Positions 9,641 to 18,094 of a DNA stretch of 64,000 nt are shown piece after piece. The number at the start of each line of letters is the position of its first letter. Positions within the stretch are counted from its first letter, which is position 1. The notes beneath the pieces are model-generated. The model saw nothing but the letters and a program-made list of their open reading frames with translations, had not been told where the DNA came from and did not search any database. Source of the DNA: Halanaerobium congolense (GTDB lineage Bacteria; Bacillota; Halanaerobiia; Halanaerobiales; Halanaerobiaceae); the NCBI RefSeq assembly GCF_004366375.1, contig NZ_SOEF01000004.1:59888-123887 (forward strand), read 5' to 3'. The position numbers and the translations under genes are program-made.

Positions 9641-10401
9641 TATTAAAAATTGAAGCATTAAATTTTGCCTATAACAAGAAAAAAGTTTTGAAGAACATTA
9701 ATTTAGAAGCGGAAAAAGGAGAATTAATAACATTGATTGGGCCTAATGGATCTGGCAAAAGTACTCTTTTAAAATGTATTAATAATTACCTAAAAGCTGA
9801 CCAGGGAACTATAAAGGTTAAAAATCAGCAGATAAGAAACTTCAGCCAAAAAGAACTTGCTAAAATTATAGCTTATGTACCTCAGGCTTCAGAGATTAAT
9901 TTTAATCTTGATGTTTTTGAAACTGTATTAATGGGACGTAAGGCTTACAGTGGCTGGAAAGCAAATCAGCAGGATAAAGAAATAACAGCAGAAGTGATTT
10001 CGAAACTGGGTTTAGAGGAAATTGCTTTCAAAAATATTAATGAATTGAGTGGTGGCCAGCAGCAGAAAGTATTTATAGCAAGAGCAGCTGCTCAAGCAGC
10101 AGAACTTATTCTTTTAGATGAGCCAACCAATAATTTGGATTTAAAACACCAGCTTGAAATTTTTGAGATGATAGAAAAAGAAGTGAGCAGTGGGAAAACA
10201 GTGATTGTGACAATGCATGACTTATCATTAGTTAGCCGTTTTAGTGATCGAATTATTATGCTCAAAGAGGGCAGTATTTATTCTGATGGTACAGCTTCTA
10301 CTTTATCAGCAGCCAAAATCAATTCAGTTTATGGAGTTGAAGTTAGTCTAAAAGAACATAATGGTAAAAAAATTATAATTCCTGAGAAGATTTGTGTATG
10401 A
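9637..10401 (+). CDS. ABC transporter ATP-binding protein (FepC/BtuD type, probable nickel-chelate importer)
   Basis: A 254-aa ATPase for the FecCD-type permease. It has Walker A G-P-N-G-S-G-K-S-T, Q-loop V-P-Q-A, signature L-S-G-G-Q-Q-Q-K, Walker B L-I-L-L-D-E-P and the switch His in T-M-H-D. It starts at GTG 9637 inside the permease stop (GTGA overlap) with AAGGGAGG at 9621-9628. It completes an apparently intact importer, in contrast to the broken lar genes just upstream. Confidence 0.93.
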   Translation: MILKIEALNFAYNKKKVLKNINLEAEKGELITLIGPNGSGKSTLLKCINNYLKADQGTIKVKNQQIRNFSQKELAKIIAYVPQASEINFNLDVFETVLMGRKAYSGWKANQQDKEITAEVISKLGLEEIAFKNINELSGGQQQKVFIARAAAQAAELILLDEPTNNLDLKHQLEIFEMIEKEVSSGKTVIVTMHDLSLVSRFSDRIIMLKEGSIYSDGTASTLSAAKINSVYGVEVSLKEHNGKKIIIPEKICV

Positions 10402-10533
10402 TAATTTAAAATATCTGTATCAATTTCATAAAAGTTATAGGTTGTCTATGATATAATAAGTATAACAAAGTATATTTTGAAAATATATTTACGACAGGCG
10501 ATAATCTTAATTTATAAAGGGAGGACTAACTTT

Positions 10534-11946
10534 ATGCAGTGGCTTGATTTAAATGAGTCAACAAGTATAATATTGGATCAAATAATTCAAAAAATTAATG
10601 AAGGTGTAAATGTAGTTGATACAGATGGGAATATAATCTATGTTAATGAAAACTCTGCAAATTATGCAGATACTTCTATTGAAAATATGTTGGGAAAGCA
10701 TATTACAGAATTTTATCCAAATGCAGCTGTTTTAAAAGTTTTAGATTTTAAAAAGAAATATACTAATATTCATGTAGAAAACCCTGATGGCAGACATTTT
10801 ATTGTTAATGCTTATCCTTTAATAATAGATGATCAGATTAAGGGTGGTTTGGCAATATTTAGAGATATCACAGAACTGAAGATGATGAATAGTAAAATTT
10901 TAAATTTACAGGAAAAATTAATTAACACATCTTCTTCAAATATATTTAATGATTTTATTGGCAGTCAGGGCAGTTTAAAAGAAGTGGTAAACAAAGCCTG
11001 TAAGGCCATGGGTTCTCCAGGAGGTCCTAGACATTCTATTATTTCTGGCGAAACTGGAACTGGTAAAACTTATTTGGCTAAATTAATGTTTCGTTTTGCT
11101 AAAAATATTGGAGTTCTAAAAGAAGATGCTCCTTTTGTTCATATTAACTGTGCTCAATTTACAAATCCTGATATTGCGGCCTCTGAAATTTTTGGTTCTA
11201 AAAAAGGAAGTTTCACCGGTGCCTCTAATAAAAATGGATTGATTGAGCAGGCTAATAAAGGAGTCTTATTCCTTGATGAAGCTCACGCCCTCAAAAATTA
11301 CCAAAATTTGCTTCTTAAGGTAATTGAAGAGCAGAAGGTGCGCAGAATCGGAGGAATAAAAGAAATACCGGTTGATGTAATTGTGATAGCAGCTTCTACA
11401 AAAGATTTAGAAGAAAATTTGCTGCCAGAACTTTATCAAAGGCTGGCCCAGTATGAACTGGTTTTACCACCATTCGATCAGCGTTCATATAGTGAGAAAG
11501 AGAAGATGTTCCTCCATTTTAAAGAAGAATATAAAAAATCTGCTTTAGAAAAATATGACTTTGATTTAGAAATAATGTTTGAGCCTGAAGCAAGAGAAAG
11601 ATTGTTGAATGCCTCTTATAAAAGAAATGTGCGCCATTTCAAAAATGTAATTAATTATGCAATTGATAGTGCTACACCTTTGATTAATAATTTAGATAAT
11701 AAAAAACTGATGATTTTAGTTAAGAATGAGCATATTCCCCAAAAAATACTTGCTGAAAGTAGAAACAATAATTATCAGTCAGAAGTCAAAGAAAATAATT
11801 CTAATTCAGAAAATGCAGAAGAACTAATAAAGTTTTATCGAGAAAAAGGATTTGGAGCCAGAAGAATAGCAACTCGTTTACAGGAAAAGGGCATTGATTT
11901 AAAATATTATCAGGTCTCATATAGATTAAAGAAGATGGATTTATAA
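10534..11946 (+). CDS. PAS-domain sigma-54-dependent transcriptional activator
   Basis: A 470-aa bacterial enhancer-binding protein. Residues about 14-115 form a PAS domain (V-D-T-D-G-N-I-I-Y-V-N), residues about 140-380 an AAA+ domain with Walker A G-E-T-G-T-G-K-T (172-179) and Walker B V-L-F-L-D-E-A (244-250), and the last 45 residues a helix-turn-helix. The sigma-54-contacting loop reads G-S-F-T-G-A (225-230) instead of G-A-F-T-G-A, a conservative change. ATG 10534 is chosen for the AAAGGGAGG at 10515-10523; the longer open frame lacks such a site. Its target is unknown; no clear -24/-12 promoter was found nearby. Confidence 0.88.
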   Translation: MQWLDLNESTSIILDQIIQKINEGVNVVDTDGNIIYVNENSANYADTSIENMLGKHITEFYPNAAVLKVLDFKKKYTNIHVENPDGRHFIVNAYPLIIDDQIKGGLAIFRDITELKMMNSKILNLQEKLINTSSSNIFNDFIGSQGSLKEVVNKACKAMGSPGGPRHSIISGETGTGKTYLAKLMFRFAKNIGVLKEDAPFVHINCAQFTNPDIAASEIFGSKKGSFTGASNKNGLIEQANKGVLFLDEAHALKNYQNLLLKVIEEQKVRRIGGIKEIPVDVIVIAASTKDLEENLLPELYQRLAQYELVLPPFDQRSYSEKEKMFLHFKEEYKKSALEKYDFDLEIMFEPEARERLLNASYKRNVRHFKNVINYAIDSATPLINNLDNKKLMILVKNEHIPQKILAESRNNNYQSEVKENNSNSENAEELIKFYREKGFGARRIATRLQEKGIDLKYYQVSYRLKKMDL

Positions 11947-12052
11947 GTTATGACTTTAAAGCTTTAATTATTTTGATGCTAATTATTAAAAGGGGATGGA
12001 AGCTTTACGGCTAGATATTAATTGTACTGCTATATTTTTTTAAAATTCAATA

Positions 12053-12070
12053 TGTCCTGCATGTCCTGCA
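12053..12070 (+). repeat. Tandem 9-bp repeat upstream of the 46-codon gene
   Basis: TGTCCTGCA occurs twice head to tail with no gap. It lies in the 350-bp region between the sigma-54 activator gene and the small His-rich gene and could be an activator binding site. Nothing else coding was found between 11947 and 12295. Confidence 0.55.
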
Positions 12071-12144
12071 TAATATTTGTTAAATCGACACATTAGCATG
12101 TTAAAGGATAAAAGAAATAATTTTAAAAAAATTCATAATTTTCC

Positions 12145-12173
12145 TTGTCAAATGATTTTTGAAGGAGTATAAT
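12145..12173 (+). promoter_or_regulatory. Strong sigma-A promoter for the 46-codon gene
   Basis: TTGTCA at 12145-12150, a 17-bp spacer, and a perfect TATAAT at 12168-12173. Transcription should start near 12180, giving a leader of about 115 nt. Confidence 0.75.
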
Positions 12174-12182
12174 TTAATTGAA

Positions 12183-12266
12183 CCGACAGAAAGTGAGTAG
12201 CGGAGTTATTATTAGGTCGGTGGACTTATTTTCTGGAACAAAGTAGATGTGCAGCGAGTATGTTCC
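12183..12266 (+). ncRNA. Structured leader RNA with two hairpins, unknown class
   Basis: Hairpin 1 is closed by CCGAC (12183-12187) and GTCGG (12216-12220). Hairpin 2 is closed by GGAACA (12235-12240) and TGTTCC (12261-12266). Both long loops hold a similar pattern: AAGT near the 5' side and AGCG(G)AGT near the 3' side. I do not recognise a known riboswitch consensus or T-box. It could be a regulatory leader or a stand-alone small RNA. Confidence 0.45.
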
Positions 12267-12295
12267 CTAACAAAATTATTAAGGGGGCATTACTA

Positions 12296-12436
12296 ATGAA
12301 GAACATTTTTAAGCACAAGCGCACTCACAAAAGTCATGAAGATCAGGTGAAGTACAACACTAAATCTGATGTGGAAGGACATGTAAAATTGAAAGATAGC
12401 GCCTTGATGGAATATTACATGATGGGCGGCCATTAA
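12296..12436 (+). CDS. Small His-rich protein of unknown function, 46 aa
   Basis: Forty-six codons from ATG 12296 with AAGGGGGC at 12281-12288 eight bases upstream, ending TAA 12434-12436. The product is basic, with five histidines (positions 7, 11, 14, 29 and 46), a Lys/His-rich N-terminus and a C-terminus ending M-M-G-G-H. There is no signal peptide or membrane segment. Its GC content is higher than the flanks. It has its own perfect promoter, a structured leader and a strong terminator, so it is a one-gene unit built for high expression. I do not recognise the family; the histidines suggest, but do not prove, metal or nucleic-acid binding. Confidence 0.7.
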   Translation: MKNIFKHKRTHKSHEDQVKYNTKSDVEGHVKLKDSALMEYYMMGGH

Positions 12437-12456
12437 AAACAAAAAAAATTAAGATG

Positions 12457-12484
12457 CCGGGGAATAAAAACCCCGGTTTTTATT
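12457..12484 (+). terminator. Terminator of the 46-codon gene
   Basis: CCGGGG at 12457-12462 and CCCCGG at 12471-12476 around an 8-nt A-rich loop, followed by TTTTTATTTT. Confidence 0.9.
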
Positions 12485-12523
12485 TTACCTAAATAATTTT
12501 AATTCTTAAATTAAGATAATTAT

Positions 12524-12552
12524 TTGACATTTTTAAATACTGTTGGTATAAT
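12524..12552 (+). promoter_or_regulatory. Consensus promoter of the sugar-binding protein gene
   Basis: TTGACA at 12524-12529 and TATAAT at 12547-12552 with a 17-bp spacer, both perfect consensus. Two repressor operators lie directly downstream. Confidence 0.85.
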
Positions 12553-12558
12553 TATTTT

Positions 12559-12604
12559 TGGAAGCGGTTCCATTTAATTTTTAAACTCTTTGGAAGCGGT
12601 TCCA
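12559..12604 (+). promoter_or_regulatory. Two identical LacI-type operators (cre-like)
   Basis: TGGAAGCGGTTCCA occurs at 12559-12572 and again at 12591-12604, centres 32 bp apart (three helical turns). Both are just behind the -10 box, so repressor binding would block transcription. The sequence is a LacI-family pseudo-palindrome and differs from the CcpA cre consensus only at two W positions. The LacI gene at 14061 is the likely binder. Confidence 0.8.
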
Positions 12605-12631
12605 TAAATAATATTAAGGGGGATTAATTTG

Positions 12632-13921
12632 ATGAAGAGTTTACGTTTGATTTTATCAGTATTATTAGTTTTGTTTTTAGTTTTTGCTTTAAGTGTGGTT
12701 GGCTTAGCTCAAGAAGAAAATGAGAAAACGGAGATCACAATTGCAGGTGGAAGTGTAGGGATTGAACTTGAGCTTACCAAAAAAGCAGCCAGAATGTTTG
12801 AAGAAGAACACCCAAATGTCAAAGTTGACGTTTATACAACTCCTGACTTATCTGATGATAGGAAAGGTCTATATCTTCAATATTTAGAAACTAAAGATTC
12901 TACTATTGATGTTTTTCAGGTGGATGTAATTTGGCCTGGTGAATTAGCTGATCATTTTTTAGATTTAAATGAATTTGGTGCTCAGGAAGTTGCAGATAAA
13001 CATTTTGAGTCAATAATCCAGAATAACACTGTTGATGGTAGATTAGTAGCAATGCCCTGGTTTACTGATGCTGGATTATTATATTATAGAACAGATTTAC
13101 TAAATAAATATGGTTATTCAGAACCACCTGCTACCTGGACAGAATTAGAAGAAATGGCTAAAACTATTCAAGCAGGTGAACGAGAAGAAAATCCTGATTT
13201 TTGGGGTTATGTCTGGCAGGGAAATGCTTATGAGGGCTTGACCTGTAATGCTTTAGAGTGGATTTATTCTAATAATGGCGGCAGAATAATTAATGAAGAT
13301 AAAGAGGTTACAATTAATAATAAGAATGCAGTAGAAACAATTAATATGGCGGCTGATTGGGTTGGAGAAATTTCACCTCCAGGAGTAACCGGGCTGGTTG
13401 AAGAAAGTTCTAGAAAAATGTTTGAAGCTGGTAATGCAGCTTTTATGAGAAATTGGCCTTATGTTTATGCTCTGGCATCTGAAGAAGATAAAGCAACAGC
13501 AGGTAAGTTTGATGTTGCTCCTTTACCCGCTGGCGAAAATGGAAGTAGTTCTGCAGTGTTAGGCGGCTGGAATTTAGCAGTTAATAAATACAGTGAATAT
13601 CCTGAATTGGCAGCAGAACTGGCAATATTTATGACCAGTGAAAAAGTCCAAAAAATGAGAGCAGTAGAAGGATCATTTAACCCAACTATTGCTGATTTAT
13701 ATGAAGATCAAGACGTTTTAGAAGCCAATCCATTTTTTGGTGATCTTTATCAGGTCTTTACTAACACAGTTCCCAGACCATCAGCTGAGGCTGGAGAAGA
13801 TTATAGTGCGGTATCAGAAAGATTTTTTCAGGCAGTCCACTCTGTTTTAACTGGAGAATCGAGGGCAGAAGACGCGATAGCATATTTAGAATTAGGAATT
13901 GAAGATATCTTGGAAGACTAA
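12632..13921 (+). CDS. Sugar ABC transporter substrate-binding protein (family 1), no permease nearby
   Basis: A 429-aa exported sugar-binding protein of the maltose/trehalose-binding class. A signal peptide of about 27 residues ends at L-A-Q-E-E, then I-T-I-A-G-G. The family region K-A-A-R-M-F-E-E-E-H-P-N-V-K-V-D-V-Y and W-T-E-L-E-E-M-A are present. ATG 12632 is spaced 8 nt from AAGGGGGA; the open frame also allows TTG 12629. It is followed by a perfect palindromic terminator, so the two permease genes that normally follow are absent here. Expression is strong and probably LacI-controlled. Confidence 0.88.
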   Translation: MKSLRLILSVLLVLFLVFALSVVGLAQEENEKTEITIAGGSVGIELELTKKAARMFEEEHPNVKVDVYTTPDLSDDRKGLYLQYLETKDSTIDVFQVDVIWPGELADHFLDLNEFGAQEVADKHFESIIQNNTVDGRLVAMPWFTDAGLLYYRTDLLNKYGYSEPPATWTELEEMAKTIQAGEREENPDFWGYVWQGNAYEGLTCNALEWIYSNNGGRIINEDKEVTINNKNAVETINMAADWVGEISPPGVTGLVEESSRKMFEAGNAAFMRNWPYVYALASEEDKATAGKFDVAPLPAGENGSSSAVLGGWNLAVNKYSEYPELAAELAIFMTSEKVQKMRAVEGSFNPTIADLYEDQDVLEANPFFGDLYQVFTNTVPRPSAEAGEDYSAVSERFFQAVHSVLTGESRAEDAIAYLELGIEDILED

Positions 13922-13943
13922 GTTTTAAATATAAGCTGTTAGC

Positions 13944-13985
13944 AGACAGGATGTGGTACCACATCCTGTCTTACTTTTAATTAAA
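13944..13985 (+). terminator. Terminator: perfect 28-bp palindrome
   Basis: Bases 13944-13971 form a perfect 28-bp inverted repeat (arms AGACAGGATGTGG and CCACATCCTGTCT around TA), followed by TTACTTTT. It closes the one-gene binding-protein unit. Confidence 0.8.
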
Positions 13986-14060
13986 CTGTCTTTGTATTTT
14001 TTAATTATACACGATATAATATGGATAAATGTTAAAATAATGAAAGGACAGTAGATCTAA

Positions 14061-15056
14061 ATGTCTAAAAACAAAGTTAATATCTATGATGTTGCAGAAA
14101 AAGCTGATGTTGGAATTGGAACTGTATCAAGAGTTTTAAATAATAGTGATAAGGTAAAAGATAATACTAGAAAAAAAGTTTTGGAAGTAATGAAGGAGCT
14201 TAATTATCGGCCTAATAAACTTGCACAAAATTTAGCTCGACAGAAAGCAAATGCTGTTGCTGTTATAGTTCCGAGTTTTATTGATCATTTTTTTGTTGAA
14301 GTCTTAAAAGGCATACAGGACGCTTTAGAAGAAGAAAATATTGATTTGATTCTGTATAAAATTGATTTAAATGAAAATAGAATGAAAAAAATTATGGATA
14401 TAGTACACAGCAGAAAGGTTGATGGGATTGCTGCTTTAACAATGGATATTTCAGATACAGAAAATCAAGAATTAAAAGACTCTGGAATCCCGGTAGTGCT
14501 TGCTGATGAATTTTCTGCTGATTTTCATTCAATATATTTGGATGACTTAAAAGGTGCAGAGATGGCAGTTGACTATTTAGTTAATCATAATCACAACAAA
14601 ATTGCTTTTATTAATGGTGATATTAATAGTCTGCATGGACAAAAGCGTTTAGCAGGTGTGAAGAAATCTTTTCAAAAACATAATCTAAAAATTAATACAG
14701 CTCTGATCAAAGATGGAGATTTTTACGCCGAAGATGGTTATCAGTCAATGCAGGAAATATTAGAACTCCCCAGAACTGAATGGCCATCAGCTGTTTTTGC
14801 TGCTTCTGATAATCAGGCAATTGGAGTCCTGCAGGCCATGGAAGAAAAGGGCTTAAAAGCTCCGGATGATATAGCGGTAATCGGTTATGACAATATTGAG
14901 CTGGCAAAGTATTTGAAGATAACAACTGTCTGGCAGCCGATGTACCAGCTTGGTCATTTAGCAATTGAAATATTATTAAAGGCAATTAAGGGTGAATTAA
15001 ATGAAATTTACCAGAAAGAATTAGAGCTGAAACTGGTTAAAAGAGAAACTGCTTAA
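14061..15056 (+). CDS. LacI family transcriptional repressor
   Basis: A 331-aa regulator. The N-terminal helix-turn-helix reads N-I-Y-D-V-A-E-K-A-D-V-G-I-G-T-V-S-R-V-L-N (about residues 7-27), followed by the hinge with N-Y-R-P-N-K-L-A-Q-N-L-A. The rest is a sugar-binding periplasmic-protein-like core with G-Y-D-N-I-E-L-A near the end. It lies between the sugar-binding protein and an MFS transporter plus GH13 enzyme, so it probably responds to an alpha-glucoside. The operators at 12559-12604, and perhaps the one before the GH65 gene, are its likely sites. Confidence 0.9.
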   Translation: MSKNKVNIYDVAEKADVGIGTVSRVLNNSDKVKDNTRKKVLEVMKELNYRPNKLAQNLARQKANAVAVIVPSFIDHFFVEVLKGIQDALEEENIDLILYKIDLNENRMKKIMDIVHSRKVDGIAALTMDISDTENQELKDSGIPVVLADEFSADFHSIYLDDLKGAEMAVDYLVNHNHNKIAFINGDINSLHGQKRLAGVKKSFQKHNLKINTALIKDGDFYAEDGYQSMQEILELPRTEWPSAVFAASDNQAIGVLQAMEEKGLKAPDDIAVIGYDNIELAKYLKITTVWQPMYQLGHLAIEILLKAIKGELNEIYQKELELKLVKRETA

Positions 15057-15122
15057 GTTTTTGCTGTTTAGCTTGAAATAATTATTGATAAAGAATATTA
15101 ATTCACAGAAAAAGGTGTAATT

Positions 15123-16328
15123 ATGAATAAACAAAAAAAGAAATATTTATTAATTGCTCTCATTTATATTGCCTTTATCTCCTTGGGATTACCTGATGGA
15201 TTATTAGGGGTTGCCTGGCCTGAAATGAGGAGCAGTTTTTCGCTGCCTCTTGATGCTTTAGGTATTATTTTAATTGGATCAACTACAGGCTATCTGCTCT
15301 CCAGTTTCTTTAATGGCTTTTTTATTAAAAAGATTGGAGTGGCAGTTCTGCTGGCTTTAAGTTGTCTGGCTACCGGGTTAGCTCTGATTGGTTATACCCT
15401 TACGCCTTTTTGGTGGCTTTTACCGGTGCTTGCAGTTCTTGCCGGTATGGGGGCTGGAGCAATTGATGCAGGTTTAAATACATATGTAGAAAAGAATTTT
15501 AATGAAGGATTAATGCAGTGGCTGCATGCAAGTTTTGGGGTTGGAGTTACTATTGGTCCAATTATTATGGCTAATGCAATCAAATATTCTGACAGCTGGA
15601 GAACAGGTTATATAATTGTTGGGACAGCTCAAATAATGCTGGCTCTGATCTTTGTGCTGACTCTTTCCCTCTGGAAGGATTCTAAAAACAAAAAGCAGGC
15701 TGAAGGAGAAAAGGATAAGCAGAAAAAGCGGGAAGAAAAAATGATTGACACTTTAAAACATTTACCTGCTCTTTTGAGTATTTTATTATTTTTTATTTAT
15801 ACCGGGATAGAAATGGCGATCGGGCACTGGACTTATACTTTATTTACAGAATCCAGAGGAATTAGTACAGCCCTGGCCGGATTTTGGGTCAGTGTGTACT
15901 GGGGTTCATTTACAATCGGCAGAATTTTAGCCGGATTTTTAGCATACAAGTTCTTAAGCCGAAAAATTACTAAATATGCTGCGGTACTAGGTCTTTTTGG
16001 CAGCATTTTAATAGCAGTTAACTTATCACAGGGGTTATCACTGTTTGGAATTGCTATAACTGGACTTGCAATAGCACCAATTTTTCCAGCTCTGATTTCA
16101 AGCACTTCTTACAGGGTAGGTAAGGAGCATACAACTAATACTATCGGGATGCAGATTTCTGCTGCAGGATTAGGTGGAGCCTTACTTCCCGGACTGGCAG
16201 GGGTGCTGGCACAAAATATTTCTTTAGAGATAATTCCAATTTTTATTACAATTTTATTTATATTGTTTTTAACTATCAATAATTTGATAAAAAAAGTAAC
16301 AGATCAGGCTGCAGGAAAAGCGGCTTAA
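15123..16328 (+). CDS. MFS transporter, probable sugar permease
   Basis: A 401-aa major facilitator protein with about 12 helices and a long charged loop in the middle (residues about 190-210). The first helix and loop G-L-P-D-G-L-L-G-V-A-W-P resemble sugar MFS proteins of the FucP-like/YfkF group. It lies 66 bp behind lacI and 25 bp ahead of the GH13 gene, which suggests uptake of the oligosaccharide that the enzyme cleaves. It may replace the missing ABC permeases of the upstream binding protein, though MFS carriers do not normally use one. Confidence 0.82.
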   Translation: MNKQKKKYLLIALIYIAFISLGLPDGLLGVAWPEMRSSFSLPLDALGIILIGSTTGYLLSSFFNGFFIKKIGVAVLLALSCLATGLALIGYTLTPFWWLLPVLAVLAGMGAGAIDAGLNTYVEKNFNEGLMQWLHASFGVGVTIGPIIMANAIKYSDSWRTGYIIVGTAQIMLALIFVLTLSLWKDSKNKKQAEGEKDKQKKREEKMIDTLKHLPALLSILLFFIYTGIEMAIGHWTYTLFTESRGISTALAGFWVSVYWGSFTIGRILAGFLAYKFLSRKITKYAAVLGLFGSILIAVNLSQGLSLFGIAITGLAIAPIFPALISSTSYRVGKEHTTNTIGMQISAAGLGGALLPGLAGVLAQNISLEIIPIFITILFILFLTINNLIKKVTDQAAGKAA

Positions 16329-16352
16329 ATAATTATAACTGGAGGTTTAACG

Positions 16353-18017
16353 ATGAATAAAAAATGGTGGAAAGAAGCTGTGGTTTATCAGATTTATCCC
16401 CGCAGTTTTAAGGACAGTAACAATGATGGAATTGGAGATTTGAGAGGGATTATAGAAAAAATTGATTATTTAGATCAGCTGGGTGTAGATGCAGTCTGGT
16501 TAAACCCGGTTTATCAGTCTCCCAATGATGATAATGGTTATGATATCAGTGATTATAAGGATATTATGGATGAGTTTGGTACAATGGAAGATTTAGAAGA
16601 ACTAATGGAGCTGCTGCATGAAAGAGAGATTAAGTTAATTATGGATTTAGTAATTAATCATAGTTCAGATGAACATCAGTGGTTTCAAGAATCACGAAAA
16701 AGTAAAAGTAACCCCTATCGAGATTATTATATTTGGAAAGATGGTAAAAATGATGGTCCACCCAATAATTGGAAGTCTTTTTTTGGAGGTTCAGCCTGGA
16801 AATATGATGAGCAGACTGATCAATATTATCTTCACCTGTTCTCTCCCAAACAGCCGGATTTAAACTGGGAAAATCCAAAACTGCGTCAGGAAATTTATGA
16901 GATGATTAACTGGTGGCTGGAAAAGGGTGTAGATGGTTTCAGGTTAGATGTAATTAATTTAATCTCTAAAGACCAGCGCTTTCCTGACGGAGCTGAAGCT
17001 GGACAGAAGGGACATGAATACTTTGCCAATGGTCCTCGAGTGCATGAATTTGTACAGGAAATGGCAGCTGAGACATTTAACAATTATGAGGCAATGACAG
17101 TTGGTGAAACTCCTTTTGTGGATAAAGATGAGGCCTTAAAATTTGTTAAAGAAGAACGAAAAGAATTCTCAATGGTTATCCCTTTTGAACATTTAGAATT
17201 TGACCGCAAAGAAGGCTGGGATAAGATTACTGACTGGGATCTGACAGAACTTAAAGATTTAATGAGTGAGTGGCAGTATAAGCTGCAGGAAAATAACGGC
17301 TGGACCAGCCTGTATTTCTGCAATCATGATCAGCCAAGAATTGTTTCCCGCTATGGTGATGATGGTGAGTACCGCAAGGAATCTGCCAAGATGCTGGGGA
17401 CAATGCTGCATACCTTAAGAGGAACTCCTTTTATTTATCAGGGAGAAGAAATTGGAATGACCAATATTAGTTTTGAATCCTTAGATGACTTTGATGATAT
17501 TGAAACTCGGGGCTATATTAAGGAAGTTCAGGCAAAGGGAGAATTAAGTGAAGACGAGATTTTAGAAATTGCTAATTATCGAACCAGAGATAATGCCCGT
17601 ACACCAATGCACTGGAATAGCAATAAATATGCTGGTTTTTCAGAGGTTGAACCCTGGCTGAAGCTGAATACAAATTATCCAGCAGTCAATGTCGAAAAGG
17701 ATTTAGCTGCTGAAGACTCAGTTTTTAAATATTATCAAAGGATGATCTCCCTGCGCAAAAAATATCCTGTTTTTGCCTATGGAGAATATGATATTTTACT
17801 TAAAGAAGATCAAAATATTTATGCTTATCAGAGACGGGGGGAAGAAAATAATCTGCTGATACTGCTAAATTTCAGCAGAAAGAGAGTTGATTATGATTTA
17901 ACTGAGGAAGTGGAAGTTGAAACAGCCGAGCTGATTTTAAATAACTATCAGAAAGAGGCTGATTTTGAACTCAGTGGAAGTTTAAGACCATATGAAGCAA
18001 GAGTTTATCTCTGTTAA
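16353..18017 (+). CDS. GH13 alpha-glucosidase (oligo-1,6-glucosidase type)
   Basis: A 554-aa cytoplasmic glycoside hydrolase of GH13 subfamily 31. Catalytic residues are visible: nucleophile D199 in D-G-F-R-L-D-V, acid/base E252 in V-G-E-T, and stabiliser D326 in N-H-D-Q-P-R. The start W-W-K-E-A-V-V-Y-Q-I-Y-P-R-S-F is typical, and there is no signal peptide. It would release glucose from isomaltose-like or other short alpha-glucosides. A trehalose-6-phosphate or sucrose specificity cannot be ruled out. It is the last gene of the lacI-MFS-GH13 unit. Confidence 0.9.
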   Translation: MNKKWWKEAVVYQIYPRSFKDSNNDGIGDLRGIIEKIDYLDQLGVDAVWLNPVYQSPNDDNGYDISDYKDIMDEFGTMEDLEELMELLHEREIKLIMDLVINHSSDEHQWFQESRKSKSNPYRDYYIWKDGKNDGPPNNWKSFFGGSAWKYDEQTDQYYLHLFSPKQPDLNWENPKLRQEIYEMINWWLEKGVDGFRLDVINLISKDQRFPDGAEAGQKGHEYFANGPRVHEFVQEMAAETFNNYEAMTVGETPFVDKDEALKFVKEERKEFSMVIPFEHLEFDRKEGWDKITDWDLTELKDLMSEWQYKLQENNGWTSLYFCNHDQPRIVSRYGDDGEYRKESAKMLGTMLHTLRGTPFIYQGEEIGMTNISFESLDDFDDIETRGYIKEVQAKGELSEDEILEIANYRTRDNARTPMHWNSNKYAGFSEVEPWLKLNTNYPAVNVEKDLAAEDSVFKYYQRMISLRKKYPVFAYGEYDILLKEDQNIYAYQRRGEENNLLILLNFSRKRVDYDLTEEVEVETAELILNNYQKEADFELSGSLRPYEARVYLC

Positions 18018-18053
18018 AGACAAACAATTTAAGGAAATTAAAGTTAAATTTGC

Positions 18054-18082
18054 TTGACTTTAAATTAAAAAGAATATATTAT
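18054..18082 (+). promoter_or_regulatory. Promoter of the tup transcript
   Basis: TTGACT at 18054-18059, 17-bp spacer, TATTAT at 18077-18082. The riboswitch begins about ten bases after the expected start site. Confidence 0.7.
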
Positions 18083-18094
18083 TAATGTAAGAAT

